DNA of 64,000 nt from Pseudopyrenochaeta lycopersici (lineage: Eukaryota; Ascomycota; Dothideomycetes; Pleosporales; Pseudopyrenochaetaceae), in contig NHZP01000001.1 of NCBI GenBank assembly GCA_003313425.1, forward strand, positions 1,736,001 to 1,800,000, given 5' to 3'. How positions within the stretch are numbered: the stretch's first letter is position 1; the number at the start of each line of letters is the position of its first letter. Of the stretch, positions 32,175-43,323 are shown in pieces. Below the pieces are notes generated by a model. It worked only from the letters and a program-made list of their open reading frames with translations. It had not been told where the DNA came from and ran no database searches. The position numbers were made by a program, and so were the translations under genes.

Positions 32175-32990
32175 ATGAAGACCTCCAAGTACGCCCCCAA
32201 GACACCCGCTGAGAACCTCGCTCAGTCGCGAGCCGAAAAGTTAAAACAGGATAAAGAGAAGACTACGCGGTTATTGGGCCGTCTCCGTTGGAAAGCTGAG
32301 TTGCTTATGGTGTCTTATTTCAAGGCGCTTGAGATCATCCAAGCCGAGGTCCAGCAAAATAATCACAATCTGGAACAGCACTCGCCGGAGACCAGCATAA
32401 AGAGCAAGCAAGCCGAGTCAATGTTCAAGATCGATTTCTTTGAATTCTACACCCTTCTCGAACGCTACATTACTGATTGCCTGGCTGTTCTTGGCTTTAG
32501 CGTATCTGCAACAGCGCCTCAGAGCAATTTTAACGCGCTCCGTTACATTACAAATCCGGACCTGCACAGAACACGACCTCTGGCTTCCCACGCTTTCCAT
32601 GCCAATCTCCTAGAAGCTCTGGATGATGAAAAGTGCCCGTTACATGAGTCGCTCGGAGCGCAACATGTTCGCATCCAGCTTGGACTAGCCAAGGACTACC
32701 GGAACGCTTGGAAGGACGCTGATGAGAAAGGCAGCTCGTCGAGATGGAATTCCCAGGACGGTGATGCTCGTACACATGTTAAATTGCACGAATTTCCGCT
32801 GGAGCTCATGTTGAGGACTCTGATTGCTGGCTGCGAGGATGCTCATGGTGTAGTACAAAGATTCACTAACACGTTGAACGGAAATACTCTCACGAGCCAG
32901 GATTTTGAACCTCAAGCGTATGGACATAGCACCATGGCCATGGAAGACGCCCCTTTCGAATACATGGACGACGCTATGGACTTGGACTGA
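32175..32990 (+). CDS. Uncharacterised helical protein, 271 aa
   Basis: Single open frame from ATG 32175. I do not recognise a domain. The N-terminal 30 residues are strongly basic and helical (LAQSRAEKLKQDKEKTTRLL). The middle is mostly amphipathic helix (FKIDFFEFYTLLERYITDCL, SHAFHANLLEALDDE), with an HFPLELMLRTLI-like helix near the end (seen as HEFPLELMLRTLIAGCEDA). The C-terminus is short and acidic (FEYMDDAMDLD), a type of tail that can act as a docking or activation segment; that is inference. No signal peptide or membrane span. Codon use and absence of stops over 816 bases support coding. Confidence 0.75.
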   Translation: MKTSKYAPKTPAENLAQSRAEKLKQDKEKTTRLLGRLRWKAELLMVSYFKALEIIQAEVQQNNHNLEQHSPETSIKSKQAESMFKIDFFEFYTLLERYITDCLAVLGFSVSATAPQSNFNALRYITNPDLHRTRPLASHAFHANLLEALDDEKCPLHESLGAQHVRIQLGLAKDYRNAWKDADEKGSSSRWNSQDGDARTHVKLHEFPLELMLRTLIAGCEDAHGVVQRFTNTLNGNTLTSQDFEPQAYGHSTMAMEDAPFEYMDDAMDLD

Positions 32991-33161
32991 GAGAAATGTT
33001 CCCTCAACTTCACTCAGCTGTGCAAACTTGAGGGGCCAATTGTTCTTGTGATGGTAAGTCTCCCCAGGAGACTATGTTGGGTTGCCATATATACAAATAA
33101 GTTCGAGGTAAGTTATTTACTCTGTCCTCTGATTTCTGATTTACCCTTTTATTCTAGCCAG

Positions 33162-34742
33162 CTATAAGTCTGCGCACTCTAGCCGCTCTTCAATCCCGCC
33201 CACAGATTCCATAGGACTTTTGGGACGCCCCTGCTCGATACCCACTTTGCGCATCAAGTCTTCATCCCGAACCTGTTCGGTCTGCAAGACGCTATCTGCA
33301 CGGTCCCTGATTGCGTCGGCCCTTGGTGCCTCCATCTCTTCGTTTATCTCAGCTGCTTGCGCCTCTTGCTCTACTTCCCACTTGCACCTCTCCTTGCAAC
33401 CCCAACACACACTTCTCTTGCAAACCCGTGCATCAAACTTCCACTCACGTCGGTTGAGCATCTCCTGACAGTGCGCACAGTCCATTGGAATCGTGATGGT
33501 CTCTAAATTACCACGCCGTCGCGCAATACTCAGACCCTTGCTGGTTCGTGTGTGGATCTTCAGTTCGCCATCGTCGCCAAGATCTATCCCGTCAAATACA
33601 ACCAGCTTGTCGAATTTGCACCACCATGCCGGGCGCCCACCCGCCTCCGTTCGAGCACGCACAGATGTGCTAGTGAAGGCCTCCATTTGCGCTCCCGGGC
33701 CGGGCAACAAGCAGCCATTGCTGGTTGGTCTTGGTGGCCTGAATTCCCGTGTCGTTTCGTCGACCTTCTTCTCTCCTGACGACATATTCAAACGCTTCTT
33801 CAAAAGCTGTGTTGGCGATTGCAGTGCTGCTTTTACTTGCGTCTTGGAGTTTCGAATGACGTCGTGTCGCAACTCGAGTTCCGATCGCTGTTTCAAGCCC
33901 TCTTGCGCAGTACTTGAGCTAAGATTCAACTCTGCAGGACGACGAAGACGACATGTTGTGGAGCTCTTGCGCTGAGGCTTGGATTCTAATTTGGTTGGGG
34001 TTGTGTGCTTTACAGTGACTGATGGTGTTCTTGGGCGCGCAGACGACTCGCTTAGAGCGAAAGAGGCAGGATGAGAACGCGGTGATAATTCTTCCTCGTC
34101 GGAGAGATAGACACCTGAATCGCGATCTTGCAGTTTTGGTGCAAATCGATTTCGCAGTTTCGACGGTATTTGTGTCGATGCGAGCTCCTGGGGTGAATCT
34201 CGCCTGGCGTATGTGTGCTGTGACCGCAACGGGTTCTCGTCAGAGGCTACATGGTGCTCTTCAGCTTTCTCTACTGCTGGTTCTGGTTGAGATGCGGTTG
34301 AAGGTTTGGGAATTGGTCTGTTTTGCGTTGAAGATACCAGCGAACGCGACGCCATCTCCCGGTTTGATATATTGGGATATAGCGAAGCTTCACTTGAAGT
34401 ATGAGAAGCGGTCACAACTGGCTCTTCTGCTTTTGATTCCGCGTCCGATTCTATCTTCTCAACTGCTACGACGGTCTCTTGAGTCGACAAACGAACAGCA
34501 TCTGATCGAAGCTTCAGGGGCGGAACAGCCTCGGGAAGGGACGCTGTCGGTGGTGATAGTGGTGGCAGATCTGCCTCGTCAAAGATGAACACACCAGCGT
34601 CCTGATCTCCTGGGTTGAGGTCGAATACTTTTGTCCCTATCTGGATCGAAGGTTTCTCTTCCTGGGTATCCACATCGTCATTTAGCGGAGCGATGTTTGC
34701 TTCGGACGATTTCGAACTCTTCCAGAAAGCAAAAGACGGCAT
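33162..34742 (-). CDS. Uncharacterised Ser-rich protein with C-terminal Cys cluster, 526 aa
   Basis: Single exon from ATG 34742. The first 300 residues are disordered, rich in Ser, Pro and Glu, with two similar acidic boxes (DQDAGVFIFDEADLPPLSP and RDSGVYLSDEEELSPRS), which look like an internal duplication of a short linear motif (D.GV...DE..L.P). The C-terminal part is folded: KFDKLVVFDGIDLGDDGELK, then a Cys group of the form CxxC...CxxxxCxxCxxxC (MDCAHCQEM, VCKRSVCWGCKERC) that could bind zinc. No known zinc-finger class fits exactly. No signal peptide. Function unknown; a nuclear or adaptor role is only a guess. Confidence 0.75.
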   Translation of the reverse strand: MPSFAFWKSSKSSEANIAPLNDDVDTQEEKPSIQIGTKVFDLNPGDQDAGVFIFDEADLPPLSPPTASLPEAVPPLKLRSDAVRLSTQETVVAVEKIESDAESKAEEPVVTASHTSSEASLYPNISNREMASRSLVSSTQNRPIPKPSTASQPEPAVEKAEEHHVASDENPLRSQHTYARRDSPQELASTQIPSKLRNRFAPKLQDRDSGVYLSDEEELSPRSHPASFALSESSARPRTPSVTVKHTTPTKLESKPQRKSSTTCRLRRPAELNLSSSTAQEGLKQRSELELRHDVIRNSKTQVKAALQSPTQLLKKRLNMSSGEKKVDETTREFRPPRPTSNGCLLPGPGAQMEAFTSTSVRARTEAGGRPAWWCKFDKLVVFDGIDLGDDGELKIHTRTSKGLSIARRRGNLETITIPMDCAHCQEMLNRREWKFDARVCKRSVCWGCKERCKWEVEQEAQAAEINEEMEAPRADAIRDRADSVLQTEQVRDEDLMRKVGIEQGRPKSPMESVGGIEERLECADL

Positions 34743-37244
34743 TATGCGTAAAGACTGACATGAAATATCAGATATGGGCTGAAATTTAATGAAGAATGAT
34801 AGGCAACTTTACTTACGCGGTCTCAAGGGCTTCCGCCTTCAAATATTCAGCAGTTCGAGTCCTTCCCAGGATTCATTACCGGCTATTCCTAGCATTGTAC
34901 ACGCACTTAGCCGCATCGCCGTTTCTGGTTCATTATCGCTTACGAGCATTCTGGAAGGTTACTCGTATTGCCCATACTCAGCGACGCGGCATGCAATTGG
35001 TGTTCCATGATCTGAAACATTGACAGCTAGGATTTGGTTGGTCGGCGGGATCGACAACCCTGACGGGGTGTGTTACAGATGGGATTGCAGCTTCATGCAA
35101 GCCCCAAAATAGTCCGGTCCCTATCGATAACGAGGATCGTCGCCGTGATTTATATTCATGCGACAAAGTCGGAATGTTGCAAAGACAGCCTGGGTTGCGG
35201 GGACAAACCTTGACTACCGGAACATAAAATGCGAACACCTAAACTTAGCGACATTCAAGGCAAGGGCCTGCCTGTCCACGGGAAAGGGAATAGCCTGTCT
35301 CTATCCCGTTTGAATTCTCACTCAGCCTGATGCCGTGGTTTTGTCTCGATGAGCCGCGGAAGTGCCATCAGTTGCAGCCCATACTGGTACTTGGGGTAAC
35401 CAAGTATGTCACACGGAATATATTCAGCCGCAGCTTCCCTACCACCCTTCTCAACCAATGAGAGTGATTGTCGGGATATCTGCTTCCGCATCGAAGGCGC
35501 TGGAGAGCTCCTATAGCGTTCAGGGGCTATTTTCCCACGGCAATAATGACACTATTGATCTACTTTGGCTATCCTTGATCAAGCAGTCCCACATTATACT
35601 TATCTACAATCTCCTCGCTACCCACTGCTTGTATCTCGAGTCCCATACATTCACACCATTCTTCATTTACGCTTCTTCTTACGAACTTTCCACAACCATG
35701 TTTGAAAGGTGATGGGTGAAACTGTTGCATATGGGTACCATATCGGCTCACGGTATCACCGGAGAAATATTGACACGGATTTTGATTTGGTTGAGGGTGG
35801 ATATTTCTTGCCTTCAAAAGTGGTATCAGGTGGGAGGGGACTCCGTGCCTGCCAGCCCGCCGGAATCAAACAGGCGAGCTGTAACAGGCTTTGCGTTTTC
35901 TGATGATAGACTTGTCATCAGGAGCACTAGGATTCCGTCGCAAGGACCCCGGAACCTACTTCCGTGACCGACTGAAAACGAGGCTCCATCACCTGTAAGA
36001 ATTTCTGCATAAAAATTTACTGTCACCATAGTTGAACATTATCTGCAAACGGAAACTCCGATGCAATGGTCGAGTGGGTCGGCTCGAGGCGGATGGAGTG
36101 CCGTAATGACAATCCAAATGTGTCAGCCCCATTTGATTTAAACACAAAGTTCACAGTTCCAAACATTTGGATAGGCCTTGTTGCCCGCCGAAGCATTGGC
36201 TATGGCCACGCTATTGGTATGAACATGCCCCGGTTTCCAAGTATCGAATACTTTCTTGTCGGCGTCTATCTCTTGGCTAATCCTTGACACAAGAGCTTCG
36301 ATGGAGGATCCACTGTTTACAGGCTTGAGTGTTCTAGCGGTAATCGGCACTCCGATTTTTGTTTTTCGTATGTCGATTAAACGATTAGAGGTTTCAAGCA
36401 CTCCAGAGTCTGTCCAGAAACACTCCGCTACTTTGCTGTTTCTTGGTTTGCTCCTTTCCTAAACATTGTCCGCTTGGACGTCAAAGGGCTCGGATTTCCA
36501 TGCCGACCATCTTTTGTTTTAAACTTTCCATGGGGAAACCTTATGTCTTGCCTCAGAAGTGATAGGGCCGAAATGATGCCTGGTTGGCCAAGTCAAGCGC
36601 CGGGAAAGCCAAAATTATGGGAATACCTCTGCAAAACAGTTCTGAGGATCTTTGTACTTGGAATCAGCTCTGAAACGCATATGAACGAATCGTGCAGCTT
36701 TTCCGTGTTCCGATCGTTGAGAGGCTCAAAGCTGCTACTGGTCTGTGTTCACGGTCAAAAAGGATGGTTTCAAATTCCTGACATCGTTTGCAGACTGATT
36801 TAGTATCCTTCGACGTCCCATTTGTGCTGCAGGCAATTTTTATTTACATTGATGTGGGTGGCTACGACGTCTGCGCGCTGGGGATATCGCTCAAGAAGTC
36901 AAGATAATTGGCTGCAAATAAGTTTCGAAATCTTCCATGAGAGTGTGTATAGTTGAAGAGATATTAGCCATGTCATTGTAATGATTATCGTGGGTATAGG
37001 CGGCACTATTAATGGGTATCGGAAGACAGAACTCATGGCTCAAGAGAGAAAATTAAACCACCAATAGCCTGCTAATCTGAAATAAAATGGCATTGTATAT
37101 AGCAATCGTATCAATACCACAGATGAATTAAATTATGACCGTCCAGGTTTTCTGATCATAGCCCATACCGGACTTTAACCTGCTTGTATCTTTGCTTCTT
37201 TAGTTAAACATTTAAACCTCGACCCACATTACTCAAACACGTCC
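34743..37244. other. Gene-poor interval, 2.5 kb
   Basis: No recognisable gene on either strand. Short open frames at 35362-35712, 36066-36287 and 36138-36401 have no family features. The left part must contain the promoter of the Cys-cluster gene. The region from about 36850 on becomes AT-rich toward the acetyltransferase 3' end. Confidence 0.5.
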
Positions 37245-37865
37245 TCAAATCCCATACTGCTCCAATTCTCCAACCACACCTTTGGTCCAAACAAGCACCG
37301 TTAACGGACTCCCATCTCCATAAATTCCAGCAACATCCCTCAAGCCCCTTGCCTCGAATCCCAACCTCTTCAACACCCCTTTACTTGCCTCATTATCTTT
37401 ATTGCAAAATCCAGCGAAGCCCTTAACTCCTCTCTCTTTCTCATAGTACTTCATCAAGCCCGAAGATGCCTCCGTCGCATACCCTTTTCCGAAGTGGCGC
37501 TGCTGCAACCGAAAGCCTACATCTGGGATGGTGGGGGCGATGGGAAAGCGGCCTAGTTGCATTGAGACGATACCAATGTGAGAACAGTGCCCGATTTCTT
37601 GGAGAAATCGGTCCTCGGATTCCTCATCGGCTACGGATGTTGTATTGTCGGGAGAGGGCCTGAGTGAGATGAGATAGCGCCCCCAACCACCTTCCTCAAG
37701 CCTCTTACGCCCGTTTTCAATCAATGTCCGCCCATCCTGTTGACCCGGGAGACCTGCTGCATCTCTGGACAGATCGAGTATCAAGTCACAGTGTGCATTG
37801 TCGGAGGGGTTGAGATTGGAGATGTAGAGACGCGGGGTAGTGATGTGGAAGGCCAAATCGAGCAT
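37245..37865 (-). CDS. GNAT-family N-acetyltransferase, RimJ/RimL-type, 206 aa
   Basis: Acetyl-CoA dependent acetyltransferase of the RimJ/RimL branch; acceptor unknown. I start at ATG 37865 (MLDLAFHITTPRLYISNL), because a further 13 codons would begin at TTG. The opening TPRLYISNL is the usual strand 1. The acetyl-CoA loop is DVGFRLQQRHFGKGYATEA, matching the Q/R-x-x-G-x-G/A pattern. Motif B follows as FAGFCNKDNEASKGVLKRLGF, where the NxxSxxVLxRLGF signature is very characteristic. Single exon, normal length. Neighbours give no clue to substrate. Confidence 0.88.
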   Translation of the reverse strand: MLDLAFHITTPRLYISNLNPSDNAHCDLILDLSRDAAGLPGQQDGRTLIENGRKRLEEGGWGRYLISLRPSPDNTTSVADEESEDRFLQEIGHCSHIGIVSMQLGRFPIAPTIPDVGFRLQQRHFGKGYATEASSGLMKYYEKERGVKGFAGFCNKDNEASKGVLKRLGFEARGLRDVAGIYGDGSPLTVLVWTKGVVGELEQYGI

Positions 37866-38637
37866 CTTGAGAATTGAGAAAACAGTGAGTAAAATGCTTT
37901 TCAAAAGACAAGAAATGCCAAGTTATTGCTTGATAAAACGAAAACCGCATATGTGCAGCGACTGATAACAATCAAGGGTTATGAGTCATATAACGTATAC
38001 GGCAGGCGAGCGGCGCACTCCGCCAATCTTGCAAATGTTTAGTCTGAATGTAATCGTAATTAGGAGCTAAAAGTACGATAGTAAAATTAGCCTTAGAAGA
38101 ACATTGTTAAGGATAAATAGGTGGTGCTATACTTGATAGAATTTTAGACATTGTGCAAACTTGGTGGGGTTCGCCGTTCGTTTGCATACGCCGCTCACTT
38201 GCCACACACGTTAGGCAGGATCGTAAGCACTAAATGATCCTCCCAGATACGTTTGGTAGCTCAATAGGGAAGGAGCTCAAGTAGCCCAACAAGTCAAATA
38301 TGATCATCAATGCAACAGTAACATTATTCTGTGGTGTCTAAATCGAGATCAATAAATATTTTTACAAAGATTACTAGCAATATGGTTCTACAATATGATT
38401 TGTAGTGATAATGACTATGAGCGGCTTCCTTGTCTAAAAGAAACATATATCTTTGGTTAAGATCCTCTAGAATACATGAATGTTTATAAATCTATAGGCT
38501 GCGCTCAGGCACTCAGCAGGAGCAATTTCAGAGTTGTGCACTGGCAGAGTAATTGCTTCAGTTCACCATGAAAATTCCAAGAAGGTGCAGAAGAATAGGG
38601 CAAATATTGAAGAAAGGTATACGATTACAGTATAAGG
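37866..38637. other. AT-rich intergenic region
   Basis: AT-rich stretch (most marked at 38080-38480) between the acetyltransferase start and the 3' end of ATG15, both on the minus strand. It must hold the acetyltransferase promoter and the ATG15 terminator. No gene or clear repeat seen. Confidence 0.45.
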
Positions 38638-40375
38638 CTATGGAGCCGTCCGTGTCGCCATTGGTGCTGTCCTCCAGTACGCATGTCCTTCCATTGCGGC
38701 TGTTGTCGTTACTGGGATGTCGTCACGGCACTTTCCGAACCAGCCTTTGGATGTGCAAGATGTTGTAGTTGCCTCAGTCGACGACGTAGTTGTTGTTATT
38801 GACGTGCTTGTCTTGTCTTTGCAGCCGAACCAACCAGGCTAGAATAAATTAGCAAATAATGGGTACATGCGATGGTCAGGAACTTACTGTCTTGCAAGTG
38901 TTCGTGCTCGTGCTGGTGCTTGTTGCAGTGCTAGACGTGCTAGAAGAAGTCGTTGTGGTTGTGTCACGGCATCCCCACCATCCAGGTGTTTTACATGTCT
39001 CGGTCCGAGTTCTCGACGAGGTCGTGCTAGTTGTTGTTGTTGTAGTCGTAGTGGTTGGCTTAGTATGCGTGCCGTTCTCAAACTTCCACAGGAAGCAGTC
39101 GACGCAATCAATATCCTCATCCTCGCATTTTGCTGCCTTTTCATAGACTTTGTAGACATTTTCAATAGCGTACTTCAAGGTATGAGTTGACGTGCTTTGT
39201 CTCCAGCCCCAGTCCTTGACCACATCGTAAGCACACCGCTTTCCTGTATGGCAAAGCGTTTCAAATGCATAGCCACCGATGGAGCAGAAGCTAGAGGCTC
39301 CGTTGCATGTTCCCATGTACACAGGATCCGCTGTATGGCCGAAGTGGAAGCCTCCCGTGAATTTCCTGAGAGGAGCAACATCACCCGAAGCTGGCAAACC
39401 TAGACGTTTAGCTGCCATGGCTTGAGGGTAAGCTTCAAAAGTTACAGAGGGTATACCATGCTGCAAACCAATCAGTGACGCTAGTACGCCACCTAGGCTG
39501 TGCCCGGTCGTAATGATGTTGGCTTTCGGGTAGAGCTTGATGACTTCTCCATACAGCTCTAAAGTCGCCGCATAGTACATATTTGGCTTCCTTAACTCAT
39601 CTTTGACGCACTTTTCGTCGCAAGTGTAGGTGCCGGTCCGGCAATCACAGACCTGTCGCCAAAGGTAAGAACCTCCCTGGCCGCAGCAGCAGGATCCAAA
39701 GAGGTTATCATTTTCCTTGTCGTGTCCGGAAGTCCCATTTCCCTCGAACATGGCGACCGTGGTTCCTTTAACAGAAAGAATGATGGTGGAGTTGGTGTCG
39801 TCGCTGAACACGTGACCTCTGATACCGCTGTCATCCCAACCAAAAGGGACAGATGAATTATACTGCTCATCTACATCTAGCCAGCCCGGATCATCACGTC
39901 CAACCTTGTAGGCATCCTCAGACATGTATGCAAACTGGATAACGGTTTCCTTATCTTCGACATCCGGACCTTGAACATCTTCGGCGACCCAAACAGGAGA
40001 CATGGGGATCTGTGAATCATATGACCATAATGCAGGTCGTTCGATTTTTACAGGTGACTTCTTGATGGTAAAAGGTCCAACAGAGGCTGAAGCATCCGCC
40101 GAAGCTAGGTGCTCGGGCGTTACGTCAAGCCTACGGGCCCGCGGGCCCGGTTGCCCGGCACCATGATGAAAGAGATGTCGCAAAGTGAGAACATCTGGTT
40201 TCGAGTCCTCCCTCGTTGCCGCCTGGGCTATCTGTGTTGGGCTACGAAGCAAGCTACTGTCCGAAAGAGGCCATATGATAAAGGCAATGAACGCGACCTG
40301 CGCGAGAATGCCGAAGGAAAAAAGGGCGCGAGAAACAGTGATCCAAGGGTTACGATTCGATGCTGGCGGAGGCAT
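38638..40375 (-). CDS. ATG15: Vacuolar autophagic-body lipase Atg15, 2 exons, 562 aa
   Basis: Class-3 phospholipase delivered to the vacuole through the multivesicular body route; it lyses autophagic and Cvt bodies. Exons are 40375-38888 and 38838-38638 (49-bp intron, GTAAGT to TAG). An N-terminal signal anchor (ALFSFGILAQVAFIAFIIWP) is followed by a lumenal domain with SVKGTTVAMFEG, the Cys-rich FGSCCCGQGG and WRQVCDCRTGTYTC, the nucleophile elbow TTGHSLGGVLASL (Ser293), TFEAYPQAMAAKRLGLP, and HFGHTADPVYMGTCNGAS, with His residues in the right place for the triad. The C-terminus is a Thr/Ser-rich tract with two copies of a short Cys motif (CKTPGWWGCRD, CTSKGWFGKCRD) plus GWFGCKD at the splice. 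All match filamentous-fungal Atg15. Confidence 0.94.
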
Positions 40376-41511
40376 GATATGTAGACATGTCGGGAGAGAT
40401 GGAAGAGAAGGATTGATGTGTTGTGTTGATGGCTGAGTTGCCGCCTTCGCACGGGCGTGGCGCGTGACAAGACGGCCTAACTAAAAGCAGGTTAGACCGT
40501 TGCCCCACGTCACACACCGGCTGACGAGCTCACCTGCACCGTTGTGGATTCCATCTCTCCTAATCCCCGCTGGTTGTTGTCTGACCACGAGAAAGTTTTG
40601 GAAATGTCACATAATAATTCTACTCATAACCAGTCTTAGTTGTCTGCGTCTGTGCACTCCATCATCCTGAGCCCACTGGAATGCTAGTCCACAATGTCAG
40701 CGTACCTCCATCGGCATGCTGTGAGACTCATCGCCACTTGTCATTCTATAGTAGAGGAGATATATCCAAATGCATTCATCCAGTTACATTGAATGCAAAT
40801 CCCGCAGACCATGCTCCAGCATTCCCTCTTTACACCAGTTCCGGTTCTAAAGCTTATCATGTCATGATTGGCTCTTACACAGGGCCAAACCGATGACCAC
40901 TATTTACAACCGAAGGCTATTTACAACCGAAGGCGTCAACAGAGAGATGTGTTTGTTGTTTTTTGTGTAAATTATCACCAAGGTCTTGTTCGCATCCGAA
41001 ACAATCATGTTGGTCTCATCATAATCGCATTCGGATTTCAAGCAGCGCCAGGGAAGTAGACGGCTTTGCCGAGCAGAAGCAGGTCTCGACGCAGACAATA
41101 CGCATGGAAAGACAATTCCTTGCACAAGTACAGACTGCTTTGCTCCTGAAACTTTAGAATCTATTGTGACTCAGTTATCCGCCTCCATTACGAAGTGATC
41201 AGTTCTATATCGACTGCGCGATCGATTGGGATGTGAATACTTAGCAGGACTAAGACAGTCTTGAGTCTATATACATCAAAGCTACTCTTCTTAACCATGG
41301 CGATTACTAAAATGTACAAAGTAAATATCGTAGTATTCGATATACGAGTGAACTGAATTCGGAGTTGATGCCAACCGAGCTTAAGCGTTATTCTGACACC
41401 TTGCCTTATCTAGGTAGCGCGACCTAAACTCATTTGAGAATCAGGCGCCCGTCCTCTTTTGATTGACATAAAACCAAAGTCTGACTCTGCGATTCCGAAC
41501 CTCATCGTGTC
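40376..41511. promoter_or_regulatory. Divergent promoter region between ATG15 and the transporter
   Basis: This 1.1-kb interval separates divergent starts. It contains a perfect 17-bp tandem duplication (40900-40916 and 40917-40933). No gene is seen. Confidence 0.4.
40900..40933. repeat. Perfect 17-bp tandem duplication
   Basis: The unit ctatttacaaccgaagg occurs twice, head to tail and without mismatch, in the ATG15/transporter intergenic region. It looks like a recent replication-slippage or repair duplication. Confidence 0.9.
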
Positions 41512-43226
41512 ATGGCGAGATCCAAATCATCTGTTGTCTGTTCTGCTCATGAACCTATTGAGCTCTCGTCCCTTGGTTCTGCACAGACTTTGGAAGCTGC
41601 AGCAGCGCCGCCAACCCAAGATGACTCTTCCACGCAAGAATATCCTCGGGGCATCCGCCTAGTATTGATCACTATTGGACTTATTCTCTCGATATTTATC
41701 GCTGCTCTCGATAAAACCATTATCGCAACTGCCATTCCCTCCATTACAACACAGTTCGGCAGCATCTCGAATATCGCATGGTATGGCAGCTCCTACTCAA
41801 TCACCAATGCCGCCTTCCAATCACCGTGGGGAAAGGCCTATCAGTATTTTCCACTCAAGACTACATTCCTATGTGCCATACTTGTCTTTGAGATCGGCAA
41901 TGTGATCTGCGCGAGTGCTCCAACAAGTGAGATTTTGATATTTGGAAGAGTTGTTGCCGGGATGGGCGGTGGAGGGGTAATGACAGGCGCTTTCATTATC
42001 ATTGCTCTCACAGCAGGACCCAAGTATCGTGCCGCTTACATGGGCGTTTTGGGTGTAACTTTCGGGTGTGCGAGTGTTGTCGGACCATTGCTAGGAGGAG
42101 CATTGACTGATGGACCGGGCTGGCCATGGTGCTTTTGGTAGGTTACATCATCTTTTGGGTGTGCAATGGCTTCTGAAAACTAACAATTTGCAGGATCAGC
42201 CTTCCGATCGGATTTGTAGCAGCTCTGACCATGTTCTTGTGCTTTAAGAGTCCACTAAAGCCTAAAGAAGTACCCTTTCTTGAAAAGATACTAAACCTAG
42301 ATCTCAACGGTGCGACTCTATTGTCTGGCTCCTTCTCCTGCTTTGTGCTTGCGATGCACTGGGTTGGCATCAACTCATGGACCAGCGCACGCGTCGTTGG
42401 TAGTTTCGTCGGATTCGTTACTCTCTTCATCTGCTTTGTTTTCAATGAATGGGCAATGGGCAACAAGGCGATGGTGCAAGCGCATCTTTTCAAGAATAGG
42501 CTGGTTCTTGCAAATTTATGCTACATCTTCTTCCTAGCCGGCGCGTTCTTCCCGCTACTGTACACTCTGCCAGTCCAGTTCCAATCGGTCAACAATAATT
42601 CAGCCTCACAAAGTGGCATCCGACTCATTCCACTTGTGCTCGGCGTGTCAGTTTTCACGATGATCTCAAATGGTGTCTTGACGTTCTGGCGGCATTACAA
42701 ACCCTTCCTCCTCATAGGCGCACTATTAGCAGCAGCAGGGAACACGAAAATCTACACGCTCGACATGCATACACCAATGAAAGACTGGGTTGGCTACGAA
42801 ATAATCACAGCCATGGGTGTCGGCCTCGCGCTTCAGATTCCCATGATTGCCAACCAGAACCTTGTCCCTGCAGATGACATGCCGGCAGCGACCGCCATGA
42901 CTCTGTTCATCGAGAATTGTGGACAGTCGCTCTTTATTGCATCTGCTGAAGCGGCGTTCACAAATGGACTGCTGTCGAGCCTAGCACGAAATTTACCAAG
43001 CGTGGAGCCGAAAGCGATACTTGATGCGGGCGCAACTCAAGTGCACCACCATTTTAACGGCGGTGATCTCGAAAAGGTTTTGGGGAGTTATTTGGAGGGA
43101 TGTAAGACCAGTTACATTATAACAGTGACCTGTGGGGCGATCGCGGGTCTGATATCGCTGTCGAATGCCGGACCAGCGGCTGTAAATTGGGCAAAATTGA
43201 GGATCAAGAAGACACACGATCGATAG
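41512..43226 (+). CDS. MFS drug/toxin efflux transporter, DHA2 type, 2 exons, 552 aa
   Basis: Proton-coupled exporter of the 14-span DHA2 branch, expected at the plasma membrane; substrate unknown. Exons are 41512-42137 and 42194-43226; the 56-bp intron joins GPGWPWCFW to ISLPIGFVAALTMF, the usual break in this family. Motifs: LSIFIAALDKTIIATAIPSI (span 1 with the conserved Asp), SSYSITNAAFQSPWGKAYQ (motif A region), GRVVAGMGGGGVMTG, and antiporter motif C as GCASVVGPLLGGAL. Later FPLLYTLPVQFQSV and ASQSGIRLIPLVLG are also typical. The long central loop is short here (PKEVPFLEKI). It is tail-to-tail with a Zn(II)2Cys6 regulator, 97 bp between stop codons, so the two could be co-regulated; that link is inference. 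Confidence 0.92.
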
Positions 43227-43323
43227 TGGAAACTTGTGAGACCATGTCCGAGTCCAACAGCTCAACGGTCTGCGCGATTTTGCGCATAGGAAAATTTGAA
43301 GGGATGTTTAGCCTACGTCAAGT

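Noticed and set aside
5891..40375. An autophagy gene cluster (ATG7 and ATG15)
   Set aside because: The two genes are about 30 kb apart with more than eight unrelated genes between them; co-location is probably chance.
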